Positions 46,326-57,600 of a stretch of DNA of 64,000 nt are shown here, in pieces. The notes below the pieces were generated by a model that was given only the letters and a program-made list of their open reading frames with translations, was not told the DNA's origin and ran no database searches. Origin of the DNA: Hysterangium stoloniferum (Eukaryota; Basidiomycota; Agaricomycetes; Hysterangiales; Hysterangiaceae). Each line of letters opens with the position of its first letter. Position 1 is the first letter of the stretch. The stretch lies in NCBI GenBank assembly GCA_015178975.1, contig WHVD01000224.1, forward strand, positions 1-64,000, written 5' to 3'. Both the position numbers and the translations under genes were made by a program.

Positions 46326-47276
46326 CAAGTGCCGCAACATGTTTCTTTTTTTCAAATTAAGTACATACTTCGTAAATTTTATATTATGAATTATCAAAAT
46401 AAAATTATATTTGACATTAGATTATCAAAACATGAGAACTGTTACATCTAGTGTACCAGTTTCCTGGTGAAAAGTACCTTGTGCACCACTTTAATTGCCA
46501 TATCTTGAGTTTTAGCCCTTCCTTGAGTAATATTAATACTCAAATAAACTTACTAAACTCTAAAATAACAAAATGTAACTGTAAATGACATGGGTTCTAG
46601 GTTTACACCAAAAATTTGTATGTCCCAGCAGTTACCTTCCTAATGAGGAAGTGTCGTGGAAACTCCGACATTGAATCTCACTCTGTGGTGCCCCGCACTG
46701 CTGTGAGGGATGCCGCAAAAAGTGAACAATTGCCGCGAATATACATTTTGGCTTTAAACTAAAACATAGCTATATTTTAAATGGCAATAGTCAAAATACC
46801 AGTTTAAATTATATATACTCTTAGAAAAGGAGTTAATTTACAATTTTAAACATTAAAAAACACAGTCTTAAAGTAAAGTAACAAGGCCCCAGTACACAGA
46901 TTGATATATTATGAAGAATATATACAAAACTATATTTATTTTATGCTAAGTAAATGTATCTTTGAGGGCATTTTGAAGTGTTTGCGGCAGTTGCGACACC
47001 CTGCATGGCACTTTCCCATGGCCCTTTAGTGTGTTCAAGGTCTCTGTAGCTGCATGTGATTAGACGTTAATGCCTGTCATTCATCGATTCTTTTCTTTCA
47101 ATTGTTATGGCATAAAGGTCTACCACAAGTATGTGTATTACAGATCTAGTTCTGTATTCAGGTGATGTGGGGTCTTTTAACTGAAGGTGTTACTTTCTAT
47201 GGCATCTTGTATCAAGCCTTCACTGCTGGTCTGATCCCCTGTAGGGGACACTCAAAATCCTTCTCAGTAAGGTGAA

Positions 47277-47380
47277 ATTTAAGAAATGGATTTTGTTTGC
47301 CACAAAATTTCAAATTGATTTCCTTATAAGGAAATTAATAGAATCTTGCAGTGCACAGAATCCATTTCTTAAAATCTAAC
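47277..47380. repeat. inverted repeat, about 20-bp arms
   Basis: AATTTAAGAAATGGATTTTG near 47275 pairs with CAGAATCCATTTCTTAAAAT near 47358, with two mismatches and a loop of about 65 bp. Confidence 0.65.
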
Positions 47381-47647
47381 AAAATTTGACATCCCTGCAA
47401 AGGATTTTGTGGTGCTCCAAAAGTGGTTCACCCCAGCAGTGTTTGCGGCTGTGCTCAACCCCAGCAGTGCTTGCGGCTGTGCTCAACCGGCACTGACATC
47501 CCAATTCTTTCGATACCTTCGCAATTGAAGGCGAAATTTATGAGCAATCTATATATTTGTGTTCTTGGCGGCATGCCTACAGTAATAATTTACATTGTGG
47601 GACTACAGGGCCTCCTCCCAGGTGGCTGTGGATACTCGCAAATTCCC

Positions 47648-47654
47648 TATAAAA
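47648..47654 (+). promoter_or_regulatory. TATA box before small secreted-peptide ORF
   Basis: TATAAAA lies 74 bp upstream of the ATG at 47728. Confidence 0.45.
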
Positions 47655-47727
47655 GGCCAGCATCCCCCACTAACAAGGTCCAACTCACCGTAGTCAATGC
47701 AGTCAGCTAGAGTATTCGTCCTACATC

Positions 47728-47802
47728 ATGACCTCTTTCACCTATCTTTTCAGTCTCATTTCCATACTCTCCCTCGCTTCTGCTGCTCCTGTCATTGAAT
47801 GA
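47728..47802 (+). CDS. signal-peptide-like short ORF, probably truncated
   Basis: 24 codons: a short polar start, a hydrophobic core (YLFSLISILSLA), then a small-residue cleavage-like ASAAPV, ending in TGA. This has all the parts of a secretion signal and little else. A C-rich low-complexity stretch follows at 47815-47900. It is probably the start of a secreted-protein gene cut by a frameshift; a genuine tiny peptide is less likely. Confidence 0.4.
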   Translation: MTSFTYLFSLISILSLASAAPVIE

Positions 47803-48590
47803 CAGAGCGTAGAGTCGCATCAGACTGACCCCGGCCTCCCTGCCCCGCCTGCCCTCCCTGCCCTGCCCCCCTCCCCGGCCTCCCCGGCCTTCCTGGCCTC
47901 CCTGGCCTTCCCCGCAATGCCTCACTCGAGTAGGGCTACCCCGGTAAATGTCATTGCTCTCTTTGCCGAGAGCAACTGACCCCCTCATGGTTTCCTTGGT
48001 AGGTCGAAAAGTTTACTACCGGACGAATGTAGCTGATTCCAGCTTATTTTCAGATTGTATGAAGAAGTATTATTCACGGACTATTCTTTTAATATCTCTC
48101 CCCTTGATATGAACATTCTTTCACCGTGTTTTTCCTTCCACGGAACCTGCTTGTGATGTCGCTCCCACCTTCCCCGCTTCCCTTCATACGCTTGCCCATT
48201 TACTAGTAGAATCTGATGATGTAGTGTAGCGTTTTGTCAAATTTGAAACCCCATGTTGAGTAAAAATCCCAGCCGTCATGTCGCCTGTCGGTTATTATGG
48301 CATGTGAAGGGAGACATATTCAGGGAATTTTGGAACTCTGCAGGCCATACAGCATCTAATTTCATAATGACTGAAATATGGTGTGTTTTTCACTTCCCTG
48401 CAGCCAATCGTTGTTCCGTGACAAGTCATGTAATTTCAAAATTATTGACATGATGGGATTTTTTTTTGGGCTTGAGTTCACTGCAGCCTAATATTATGTA
48501 GTTCTAGATAGGGGTTTAACATTGCATGCAATATGATAATGTATACAGTAGATACTGCAACCCATCGGTGACAGCCTAAAGTGAGGGTAA
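47803..48590. other. unassigned DNA with C-rich tract
   Basis: 47815-47910 is built of CCTCCCNGGCC-like repeats. The rest shows no shared repeat or domain. Confidence 0.4.
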
Positions 48591-49496
48591 TAGAGCACTC
48601 AGCCGCTGTCTCGCCATTAGCCCCGTCTGCTGCAATTCTCCCATCATGTCCTTGGCAAGAACCAACCACATTGCGTGGTAAAGAAAAGGCAGATCATGTC
48701 ACCATTAACAACCAACACTATCCAGGTGGCCGCCCGCCTCCCGAGAAGTCTGTATTGGACACGGGAACTCAACCAGAGTGCACCATTGCAACTATGTAAG
48801 AGTAATATAGTTAACTGATACCTCCAGCATTGGGAGATTTAACAGCGAAAATTGAGCGGAAGTCATATCCATTACTGAAAGAGTTAGAAATATCACAAGT
48901 TCCATCTCATCCATCTTTATTCTTCATCCAAAGGCATAAGTGACATCGCTACAACGCCATATGTCAGTAGCACATCATGGTATTTTTCATGCTACTCGAT
49001 AAACTTATTGATAAGATCATGCGTGTCGTCTTTTAATGACGAATGATGAATCTAATCCATTGTATTCCAGCAGTTCCACTACGGAAAAAGTCTAGACCGT
49101 GATTACGGCCATTGAATATGAATGTGTCGTTGGTGGGATCAACACTGCATTTCCCCTACCAATCCGGCGCACCATCCCAAGGCACAGCCAATAACAAATA
49201 CAGCGCCTCGACGTGCCAAAGAGCAACTATGACAAACCATTGAAATAATCGTGCGGCTTTTTTTTTAATGACGAATGATCTATCTATCCATTAAATTCCA
49301 GAAGTTCCACTACGGACAAAGTCCACACCATAATTACGGCCTTTGAATTTACGTGTGTCGCTGTTGGGATGAACACTGCATTTCCCCTACTGACCCGGCG
49401 CTCCATCCCAGGGCACAGCCAACAGCAAATACAGCGCCTCGACGTACCAAAGAGCGACTATCCCTCACCATCTACTAAGATCATAGATCATCACTC
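48591..49496 (+). other. two leader fragments before MLKL-like copy 5
   Basis: 48600-48760 matches 21240-21430. 48780-49230 is one leader, with open frame GDLTAKIERKSYPLLKELEI then SQVPSHPSLFF near 48830-48930. 49230-49496 repeats leader sequence again, so the leader is partly duplicated. Confidence 0.5.
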
Positions 49497-52400
49497 ATGG
49501 ACATTGCAGCAATTGTTGTCAAAGTCGCTGGCGATGCCGTTCCAGTACCTGGCTTAAAGAGTGCAGCAATCCTTGTTTTGGAGAGTATGAACGCTATAAA
49601 GGTGGGTCGTCTGCATCAACACTAGTTTAAGAGTTGATGTGGATGATGATTCACAATCACCAGGCAAGCGGGGAGCAAAACGAGAGGTTGAATCAGCTTG
49701 TCCAAACCACTGGACGTCGCCTCGTCGCTTTCCACAATCAGCTGAGGGGGAAGTGGGAGAATATTCCGGACAATTTCAAAACCATATTGGACGATTATCA
49801 GAAGTGAGAACGCGGGACTCACTGAGTAACCGTACCTGACGAATAAATTGTTTTTTTTTTCAGTGCACTTGAGGATGTTCTTGCGCTTGCAAGGTCATAC
49901 AAACCAATCCAAGGTCTTAAATCACACGTTTCTTGGATGCGACAACGCTACAAGTCTATCGGCAAACTGGAAAGGCGATTGGAAGAAGCGGAGAAAGAGG
50001 CCATGGTGCGTACTGAAAGTGACACTCAGAGTCGTTCGTTACATATTGGCTCTTAGATGTGCATTTTGGTGGATACTTCATTAGCCACCGCTCAACTCGT
50101 AGCCGTCGATGATACCAGAATGGACGATACCATCCCCGATTCGTTTTCGTCGGCCACGGTCAGAGGAAGAAACGATATTAGTGAACACGTACGCCCGTTC
50201 TGTCATCTGAAAGATCATGCCCGTGGGCTTATAGTAATGATATAGTGTTTGTTCATAGAAGGAATTTCCAAGTGTTGCGCACCATATCGATCGCGCACCA
50301 TAATGATTATGACGATGAAAAGGCAGAACACCATCCGGTCGCCTTGCGGTGGAATGTCAAACTTTGTGAAGCAAAGGCTGAAAGTGACGGTAAGTCGGTA
50401 TTGGTCAAAATGTACGAAGGCGGGAGACCCACCTGGGATTTGAGACACAAACAGGTACGAGTTCTGCTTTGGCTGGTGTGGATTTAAAAAACTATTTGCA
50501 ACGTATCACACTTTTGATATAGTTTCAACGGGACCTCACTTCCTATCAAGGTGTGTGGTAAGGATGTCACACATCAGATTAAATAACCCAAGTAGTCCAA
50601 TCACATTTATGTCCAGGGACGCCAGCATTGCTGAGTTCTTGGGCTACAGTAACGCTCAAGACAATGTACTATTCCAATTTTTCCGTAATCCGGGCCCTGA
50701 ACCTGAGGACGCATGCAATTGGCTCGAACGCACTAGATTATCCGGTCCGAGAGAAACCATTTTGGGACTAGGGGACATGGTGAATGAAATTACTCCTGAT
50801 ATTTACAAGCTAACACGATGTTTTAGAGGGATTCTTACAATGTGACGTACTTGGATACCTTCTCTCCGCAAATACTGACGTGACAATGTGACATTAGGAA
50901 TTAGTTGATTTCTGTTTAAACAACAAAATTTTTATTTACCGGCTTGTTCGTTAATTCGACTGACATCTGTTGAAATATATAGTCCCTAAGATGAACTCAG
51001 TCTCGTATAAGTATAACGGACTATTATAATGTGTACCTAAGATGAACTATTGTATACAGTAAGCGCATATACTAAGAAAAAAAGATCGTTCTGTGCTCAC
51101 CTCAGTCTCGTATAAGTATAACGGACTGAGGTTACGCTATGTAGGTTATCCCTTTATATATTCTACATAAACAAAAAGGACCATGTGCTCGTATGTGAGA
51201 CATGTGGATGAGTGGAGCCTGATCGTGACGACCGGTCATGTTGTTACCACACCGGTATCACCGTTATTCAGATGGTCCCCAAATATGTTGACCCTGCCAC
51301 ATACATGCGGTGCCTTTTGTCTTCAAAACATCAGATGTCAAGGATAACTTTGTCTATTCAGTTTTCAGGTCCCGGTGATTCAATTGTCACTGTCACAGAC
51401 TGTCCTGCCAATCGCCGTCATCTGAAGCTTGTGTTTACCGGAACACTGGTCAGCTGTGGCCCGTCCGGGTACTATGGGAGGTGGCATCCCAGTATTTATC
51501 CCGGTCACTCTAGGATCAATCCATCATCACCGGACTCCATCGTAACCTTATTCATGTCCCAAGTGGATTCATGGTGTCTTGGCACGGCTTTAATGGATCA
51601 ACAACTTCGAAGCTCGCACACCATTCATCAATTGGCCAATAAACTACTGCACTTCGGGTTTCTGGAACCAATGAGAGGCCTTATCGAGGATGGAGATCTG
51701 GGGTCGATCGCTTTGTGGGACGTGGGTTATCGGGATAAAGTTACAGGCGATTTTGTAATGTGTGGGAATGTGCATGAGTGGTTCTCTGACACTCTCGGTA
51801 TAGAACCCCTAGTCGAGGTTACTGTTCGCTGCGGCAACCATAGGTTTATATATTTAGACGAGGGTGAGAGTCTAACAATACGAGGTGGAAAGCCAATGAG
51901 AAGGTATTTTTGGAGCTAGCACACTGACCCGATCGTTGCTCAGTTTTCTGCCGCGTAGATATACCTATGATATTGGCGAAGCCACCATCGAAGAGGTCTG
52001 CCGGCCCATGGTCAATGTCGGAGGTTTCCGCCCGTCGTCTGAAGTGCAGAAAGCATGGAGAGCATACGCACCGCTTTACATAGAGGAGAATGGGATCAAG
52101 GGTATCCCTCCACATGAATTGATGATCATTAAGTACAAAAGTCTTTGGAAATGATATTGAACCCATTGTGACAATAGTAACATACTCGGAAACAAGAGTA
52201 GTTGTGGAAATGTCTCAGAGTTTGTTAGTTTCACTTCCCCCTTCATCAATGTCCGAACCTGACAGAGTAATCTAGTCACTCCGGAGAAGTGGAACCGCGT
52301 ACCATATTCCTGTTTGAATCTACTTCTCCACGTCATACTTCTAGCCCCTCGGGGGGACCTGTCCTAGATGTGCAGTTGCGCGCTTCTTATGATGCGGAGC

Positions 52401-52596
52401 CCAGTGGGATAAATGACCCTGTGCGGCCAGACACGGTATTTGAGGGAGACCCGTGAACGTCGATGTTGTCCTTATTGAATAGTATTAACGTTTTGAATAA
52501 GGTGGATACGTTATTTTCAGCTACATAGGTGCATATGGGAGGAGGATTAAACTCGGACACGGTCAAACCTAGCGAACATTTTCCCGTCACGTCTAG
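49497..52596 (+). pseudogene. MLKL-like family, copy 5, split by solo LTR
   Basis: ATG at 49497 (DAVPVPGLKSAAIL). Exon 4 is shortened near 50125 and frame-broken near 50245 (TATAG in place of the MRQY codons). Exon 5 at 50618-50830 reads RDASIAEFLGYSNAQDNVLF. Exon 6 at 51366-51907 is open (GDSIVTVTDCPANRRHLKLV ... KPMRR). Exons 7-9 follow, with TAG at 52594 and an earlier TAG near 52569. A solo LTR lies in the exon 5-6 intron. Confidence 0.75.
50968..51327. mobile_element. solo LTR, about 360 bp
   Basis: Starts TGTTGAAATATA. Flanked by ACATC on both sides (50963-50967, 51328-51332). The empty site in copy 4 (37355) reads ACTGACATCAGATGTC. The right border ends TTCAAA rather than CA, so the exact 3' edge is uncertain. 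The phrase TCAGTCTCGTATAAGTATAA occurs twice inside. Confidence 0.72.
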
Positions 52597-52749
52597 CTAT
52601 ATCATTCTGGGATATAAAAGCTCTTTATTTACTGGAGCTCTGTACCTCTGCCCATGATTCAATTATAAAAGATGTAAGAATACGTGAATGTTAATTTTCA
52701 AAAATAATTACAGAAAAAGTAGCTCTTCGCCGTAACTGTGTAACATCGC

Positions 52750-54270
52750 GTAACATGTGCTGGAGTCCTGTGTATTGCGCTCATTCTTCGTCCCAGACTT
52801 TCTCGCATTCCCAGCCCTCGTCTTTCAGACTCTTTTCAGAGAGAAGACACACTACAATGCTTGGACAAGGAAGTATGTCCTCCGTTCTTCCAATGGAAAT
52901 GAGATTTCACTTATTATGCTTACGCCCCAACCACGCGATCTAATAGGATCTACTTGAAGGCATCGACGCGTGCCTCCCGTGCTTGGATAGAGACTGTGTG
53001 GGGGGCGATGTGACGCGGATGCATGTGCAACTGCAGTGTGGGATGCTTGGGTATCCGTGTATGTGAAGAGCATGCTGGAACCGAACCCGAAATGAGTGAG
53101 TAGGGTGTTTTTTTTCTTCTGTGAGCAGCTGAGTATGAGCTGGGAAGTTTTGATGATTGAGTTGCTGGCGTTGGTGATAGAACAGTAGCGGACCGCTGCT
53201 CAAGAACCTTGCTACTGTCGAGGACACGGAGAAGTACAATTATGAGTGTTTGCCGACAGTGAGATATTGGGCTTCTCATGGACAAGGAACGAGGTCATTT
53301 ATTAACGAGTCGAATCATCCTGAGGCCCGTCATACTCGTGTAATGTTTTCGAGCCTGTCTCTCCCTGATCCTTTCTCATCCGCGCCTGTTCCTACGCCGA
53401 AGAGCCCCCCTTATCCGAGTTTCGATTTTCAGATGCGCCCAAATAGCGGACTGAATCCGCTCAGGCTGGCTATCACACCTCGCAGCCATTTCCCGTCTCA
53501 CACACCGGTGTCCCTACCCTCGCCAAAGTGCTGGTTAAGACCGTGGAACCAATGCCATCGACGATGATCCTCTTGTCCATCCTCGACGCCATTGCCCCAT
53601 CAAACCCACCATGTTCAAATCCCTCATCGGAAGAGTCCACGAAAAATTCTCGATGACGAAACAGCGAGATGCTCAAGAGTTCTTCGCATATATATTCTTA
53701 AAGTCCTGCGTCAACACGCTAAACACACGTCCCGGAGTCGGAGCCTGCTGTCATCTTCTGCTTTGAGGTGGAGGAAGAGTCACGATGTATGTAGTGCAAG
53801 GAGGTTTGCGCCATCGTGTGGACGAGCATGATGATTTGAGCGTGGGTATCCCATCCCGGCTTTAGAGAGGTATTGTATGCGCGGGGGAAGCTGCGTGAGT
53901 GCGTAGGGGACAGTATGGGTAACCTGCGATTGAGTATTCGTTCCCGCGGTGCGAGGTAGGGGTTCCACCGCAGACATGAGTCTTTCATAGTGTCGTCTCA
54001 GTACTATAGGCTGATACCGACTAGGTCGTGGATGTGTTTCCAGACGTGCACGTGTTGCGGCTTTCCCTGATATCTTTGTTGTACATGCGACGGATCTTTA
54101 CAAAGGTTGGTCAGCGGTGGCTATTCTCCCTTCAACGCGTGTCATGGACACGGAGGGAGACCATTCCTTGAAGAGTCGAGTCATCCTGAGGTACGTCATA
54201 CTCACCCAATGGGTTCGAGCCTGTCTTCTCTCAAGGAGTGACAGGACTCAGAGATCTGGGAAACAGTGGC
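52750..54270 (+). pseudogene. deubiquitinase relic, copy 8
   Basis: 53610-53700 encodes MFKSLIGRVHEKFSMTKQRD then AQEFFAYIF, the best-preserved DAQEFF box in the window. 53780-54060 encodes VRYRVDEHDDLSVGIPSRL and, in another frame, AIEYSFPRCEV, matching the Cys-containing USP insertion. Near 54230 the Cys box is lost (AACAGTGGCGACAATTTT), where it fuses to leader sequence. Many stops. Confidence 0.65.
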
Positions 54271-54790
54271 GACAATTTTACAACAATATCACTGTTTTGT
54301 TGGATTTTGCACTTACACTTGGAAATGATGGCGTTATTTCTATCATCTTCTTTGTTAAATAGTGACTTGTTCTTGAAATTTTTATTGGTCGAAGATTTGG
54401 ATGCCGAATTTTAGGTATGAAACTTGACTTATACAGGCTAGCTTGTGTTGAATACACAGAAGCTACTACTGGCTCGCCGGATTGCACCACTCCAATTGTG
54501 TAAAAGTAATATTACTGAACTGAGTATATACCTAACACCGGTGATCCTGACCTGCTCTCACGACACCAGGTAGTCGTGTTGTAGCAGTGGGAAATTTACC
54601 AGAGAAACTTGAGTTGAAGTCATATCCATTCTTTCAAGGGGTTACAAAGATATCACAAGTTCCATCTCATCCATACGTCTCACGTTTTACCCGATACACA
54701 ATACTAGCTCCAATTGACAAAGGACAAGGCGAGACAACTGATCAGAAGGCACAACTGACCTATCACTACAACGCCGTATGTCAGTTAGCA
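54271..54790 (+). other. leader fragment
   Basis: Includes one decayed unit of the GGATACAGGC minisatellite near 54430. At 54587-54740 is the best copy of the leader peptide (LPEKLELKSYPFFQGVTKIS then QVPSHPYVSRFTR), open and in frame. Confidence 0.5.
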
Positions 54791-55345
54791 CAGATACTTA
54801 ACTCGTTTTCGTCAGTCACGGGCACAGGCAGAAACAATTTTAGTGAACGCGTACGCCCGTTCTGTCACCGCAAAGGTCATGCCCGTGGGCTCGTCTTAAT
54901 AAGTATTTGGTCGATCGAAGGGACTTGCAACTGCTACGCATCGCGAACTATAATTATTATGACGATGAACAGGCAGGAAATGATCGGTCGCTTTGCGATG
55001 GAATGTCAAACTTTGTGAAGCGAAGACTGAAAGTGACAGCAAGTCGGTATTGGTCAAAATGTACGAAGGCGGGAGACCCACGTGGGATTTGAGACACAAA
55101 AGGGTACGAGCTCTGTTTTGTTTGGATTTCAGACACTATTTGCAACATATCACACTTTTAATATAATTTCCACGCAACCTCAATTCCTATCAAGACGTGT
55201 GATAAGTGCGACACATCAAATTACATAACCCAAGTAGTCCAATCACACTTATGTTTAGGGACGCCAGCATTCCCGAGTTCTTAGGCTACAGTAACGCACG
55301 AGACAATGTACTTTTCGAAGTTTTCCGTAATCCGGGCTCTGAACC
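54791..55345 (+). pseudogene. MLKL-like family fragment (exons 4-5)
   Basis: Matches 40405-40975. It lacks exons 1-3 because leader sequence joins directly to exon 4 near 54795 (LNSFSSVTGTGRNNFSERVR). Confidence 0.7.
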
Positions 55346-56690
55346 TGCCTCCTCATAGCACGAAGATTAAGTTTCGGACCCGTTTCTTCTTGCTGCGTTC
55401 CCAGCCACTGTTCGAAGCAGTCAAGGGTACATTCCAACATCAATAGCTAGTTAATAAATACCCAGAATCAACTCAAACATAAAGATGATTCGTGATATAT
55501 ATTTATACAAGATAGTAAAAAGAGAAGGTAGGAATCATGCGTCTCGATTCTCCATGAAACAATAAACATCACAGTCTCACAATCTAGAGTAGTATCTGTT
55601 GAGAATGGTTCGACTTTATCTGAGCTCAGATGTTCGGAATGAGGTGGCAGTATTTCCCCCATGCGAAGGCTTTGCCGAAACACCGCTTCCTGATCAAATG
55701 CTAAGTTGCCGGGACGCGTCGCTGTGTTTGGTTTGTTTGTTGTTGGTTAGGATTGTTCGAGGCACTTTCGGTCCTGCGTCATGTGCCCCGCGCACGCTGT
55801 AGGGGCACGCAAAAGATATTTACCGTTCAAACCTTGCAAGGTTGTTGAGTGCGGCAGAAGGACTTTTCCATCTCCACCAGAAAATATTGGTGAATAGGCC
55901 AGATCATGCAAAACAACAAAGTTAATATATTTTATCTGAAATCTTCAAATTTATTCCATATACTAGTGCAAGAGACTTTACACCCTCTTCGCTAAATACT
56001 TGCCAAAACACAAGCATCATGAATCTTTGATTATTTAATCTTATATCAATTAGTTCAGCAGTCCGCTGGATTTAATTGTAGCGGCAATCAGGGAAATAAG
56101 GCGACCCAATGGAATGAGATGAATCACTGGGAAGATGTAAGGAGCGCTCAGGAAGAATTAAATACCTCATCCACTACCGTGACGTCGCTGAGAATCAGTA
56201 CCGAATCTAGTTTGTGGCAAATCTACTGCCTGATCTGCTCCCCGATTACACTATGGAATCTGTAGAACTCATCCAGGGCCGGAGTTACGGTGGTGATTTT
56301 CACTTCCCTTCGATGAGCTGGTATCCTGTCGATGGGGTAAAAGGTTATAGGCGTAACAATTATGTCATGAGAAAATTTCGAAACTTCTATGGTATTCGCT
56401 AGGAGTCGGCATCCCATCCCGCATGGTGTGGTATATTATCGCTTAAATACATATTCTAGCCACAAGCATGAATAAGCAAAATTGGTTTAACTTACGCTAT
56501 TCTGAACACGGTCCATCCTGTTTATGGAGGCATTAGAGGGTGAAGTCAATACACGGAACGGTGAAGATACTGGGAAAATGGAGTGAAAAAGCGTACAGAA
56601 TGAGGAAAGTGACCCTGAAAAAACATGACGGACATACCCAACGAAGTAAATGAGACTAGACAGCTGGTTTTTAAGACCATGCTGCGCCAT
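55346..56690. other. duplicated block plus DUF6533-like scrap
   Basis: 55346-55800 matches 40976-41410. 55810-56430 matches 13600-14215, including the SYGGDFHF frame. 56460-56690 (minus strand) matches only the 3' end of the DUF6533-like gene, then fuses at about 56690 to a HEAT exon. Confidence 0.5.
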
Positions 56691-57600
56691 TGCGCCTGCC
56701 ATTCTCGACATTGTTGCTTTATTCCAAGACTTTTACGTTAACGTTCGATTTAGCGCATTCTCGGTCCTGGGGAAGCTTTCAGAGCAAGGTGCCGTGTGTG
56801 ATAATGCGATGGGAATCCAGCTGACATTTGACCACAGCCGAATTTCGAGCTGCCATTGCGGGTGTCATTCCTGCCATTGTTGCACTATTGAAGGACTCTC
56901 ACTGGCGCGTTCTAACTAGCACATTATCGGTCCTGGGGATGCTTTCAGAGCAAGGTGCGGCGCGTGAGAATGGGATGGGAATCCAGCTGACATTTGACCA
57001 CAGCCGAATTTTGCCCACCATTGTTGCACTGTTGAGGGACTCTGATTCTGACGTTCCATCAAGCGCAGTATGGGTCCTAGGGAAGTATTCAGAGAAAGGT
57101 GCGGTGTGTGTTAATGAGATCAGAATCCAGCTCACCTTTGACCACAGCCGAATTTAGAGCCGCCATTGCGGGTGTCATCCCCGCCATTGTTGTGCTGTTT
57201 AAACAGTCTGACTCTGACGTTCGATCAAGCGCTGTATCGGTCCTGGGGAAGGTGTCAGAACAGGGTGCGGTGTGTCATAATTGGACGGGAGGCCAAGTGA
57301 CATTTGACCACAGCCGAATTTCGAGCCGCCATTGCGGAAGTCATGCCCACCATTGTTGCACTGTTGAAGGACTCTGACTCTGACTTTCGATAACGCGCAT
57401 TATCGGTCCTGGGGAAGGTTCCAGAGCAAGGTACGGTGTGTAAAATGCGGTGGGAATCCAGCTGATATTTGAAAACAGCCGAATTTCGAGCTGCCATTGC
57501 GCCTGATATCCCCACCATTGTTGCACTGTTGAAGGATTCTGACAACAACGTTCGATCAAGCGCATCATCGGCCCTGGTGAATTTTTCAGAACAGGGTAAT
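56690..57600 (+). pseudogene. HEAT-repeat exon array, first part
   Basis: Each unit is a 117-nt exon (39 codons) plus a 49-nt intron, a 166-bp period. Exons begin at 56838, 57004, 57148, 57314 and 57479, preceded by a partial exon at 56690. The exon consensus reads AEFRAAI ... IPAIVALLKDSDSDVRSS ... VLGKVSEQ, two amphipathic helices typical of HEAT repeats. Introns start GTGCGGTG and end with the CTGACATTTGACCACAG branch and acceptor region. All exons are phase 1-1, so units can be added without frame damage. Unit 57004 lost 22 nt and unit 57314 has TAA for a Ser codon, so the array is not fully intact. Confidence 0.8.

Larger units (their letters stand above)
45729..47640. other. AT-rich unassigned DNA
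   Basis: 45729-45830 is shared with 17748-17850. 46004-46325 contains a degenerate 130-bp direct duplication. 47277-47380 contains an inverted repeat. 47429-47486 is a perfect-but-one tandem duplication of 28-29 bp (CCCCAGCAGTGTTTGCGGCT...). No gene is supported. Confidence 0.5.

Noticed and set aside
47707-47988. Minus-strand Gly/Arg-rich 93-codon ORF as an RGG protein
   Set aside because: The Gly/Arg run comes from a CCTCCCTGGCC simple-sequence tract, with no conserved domain or sensible context.
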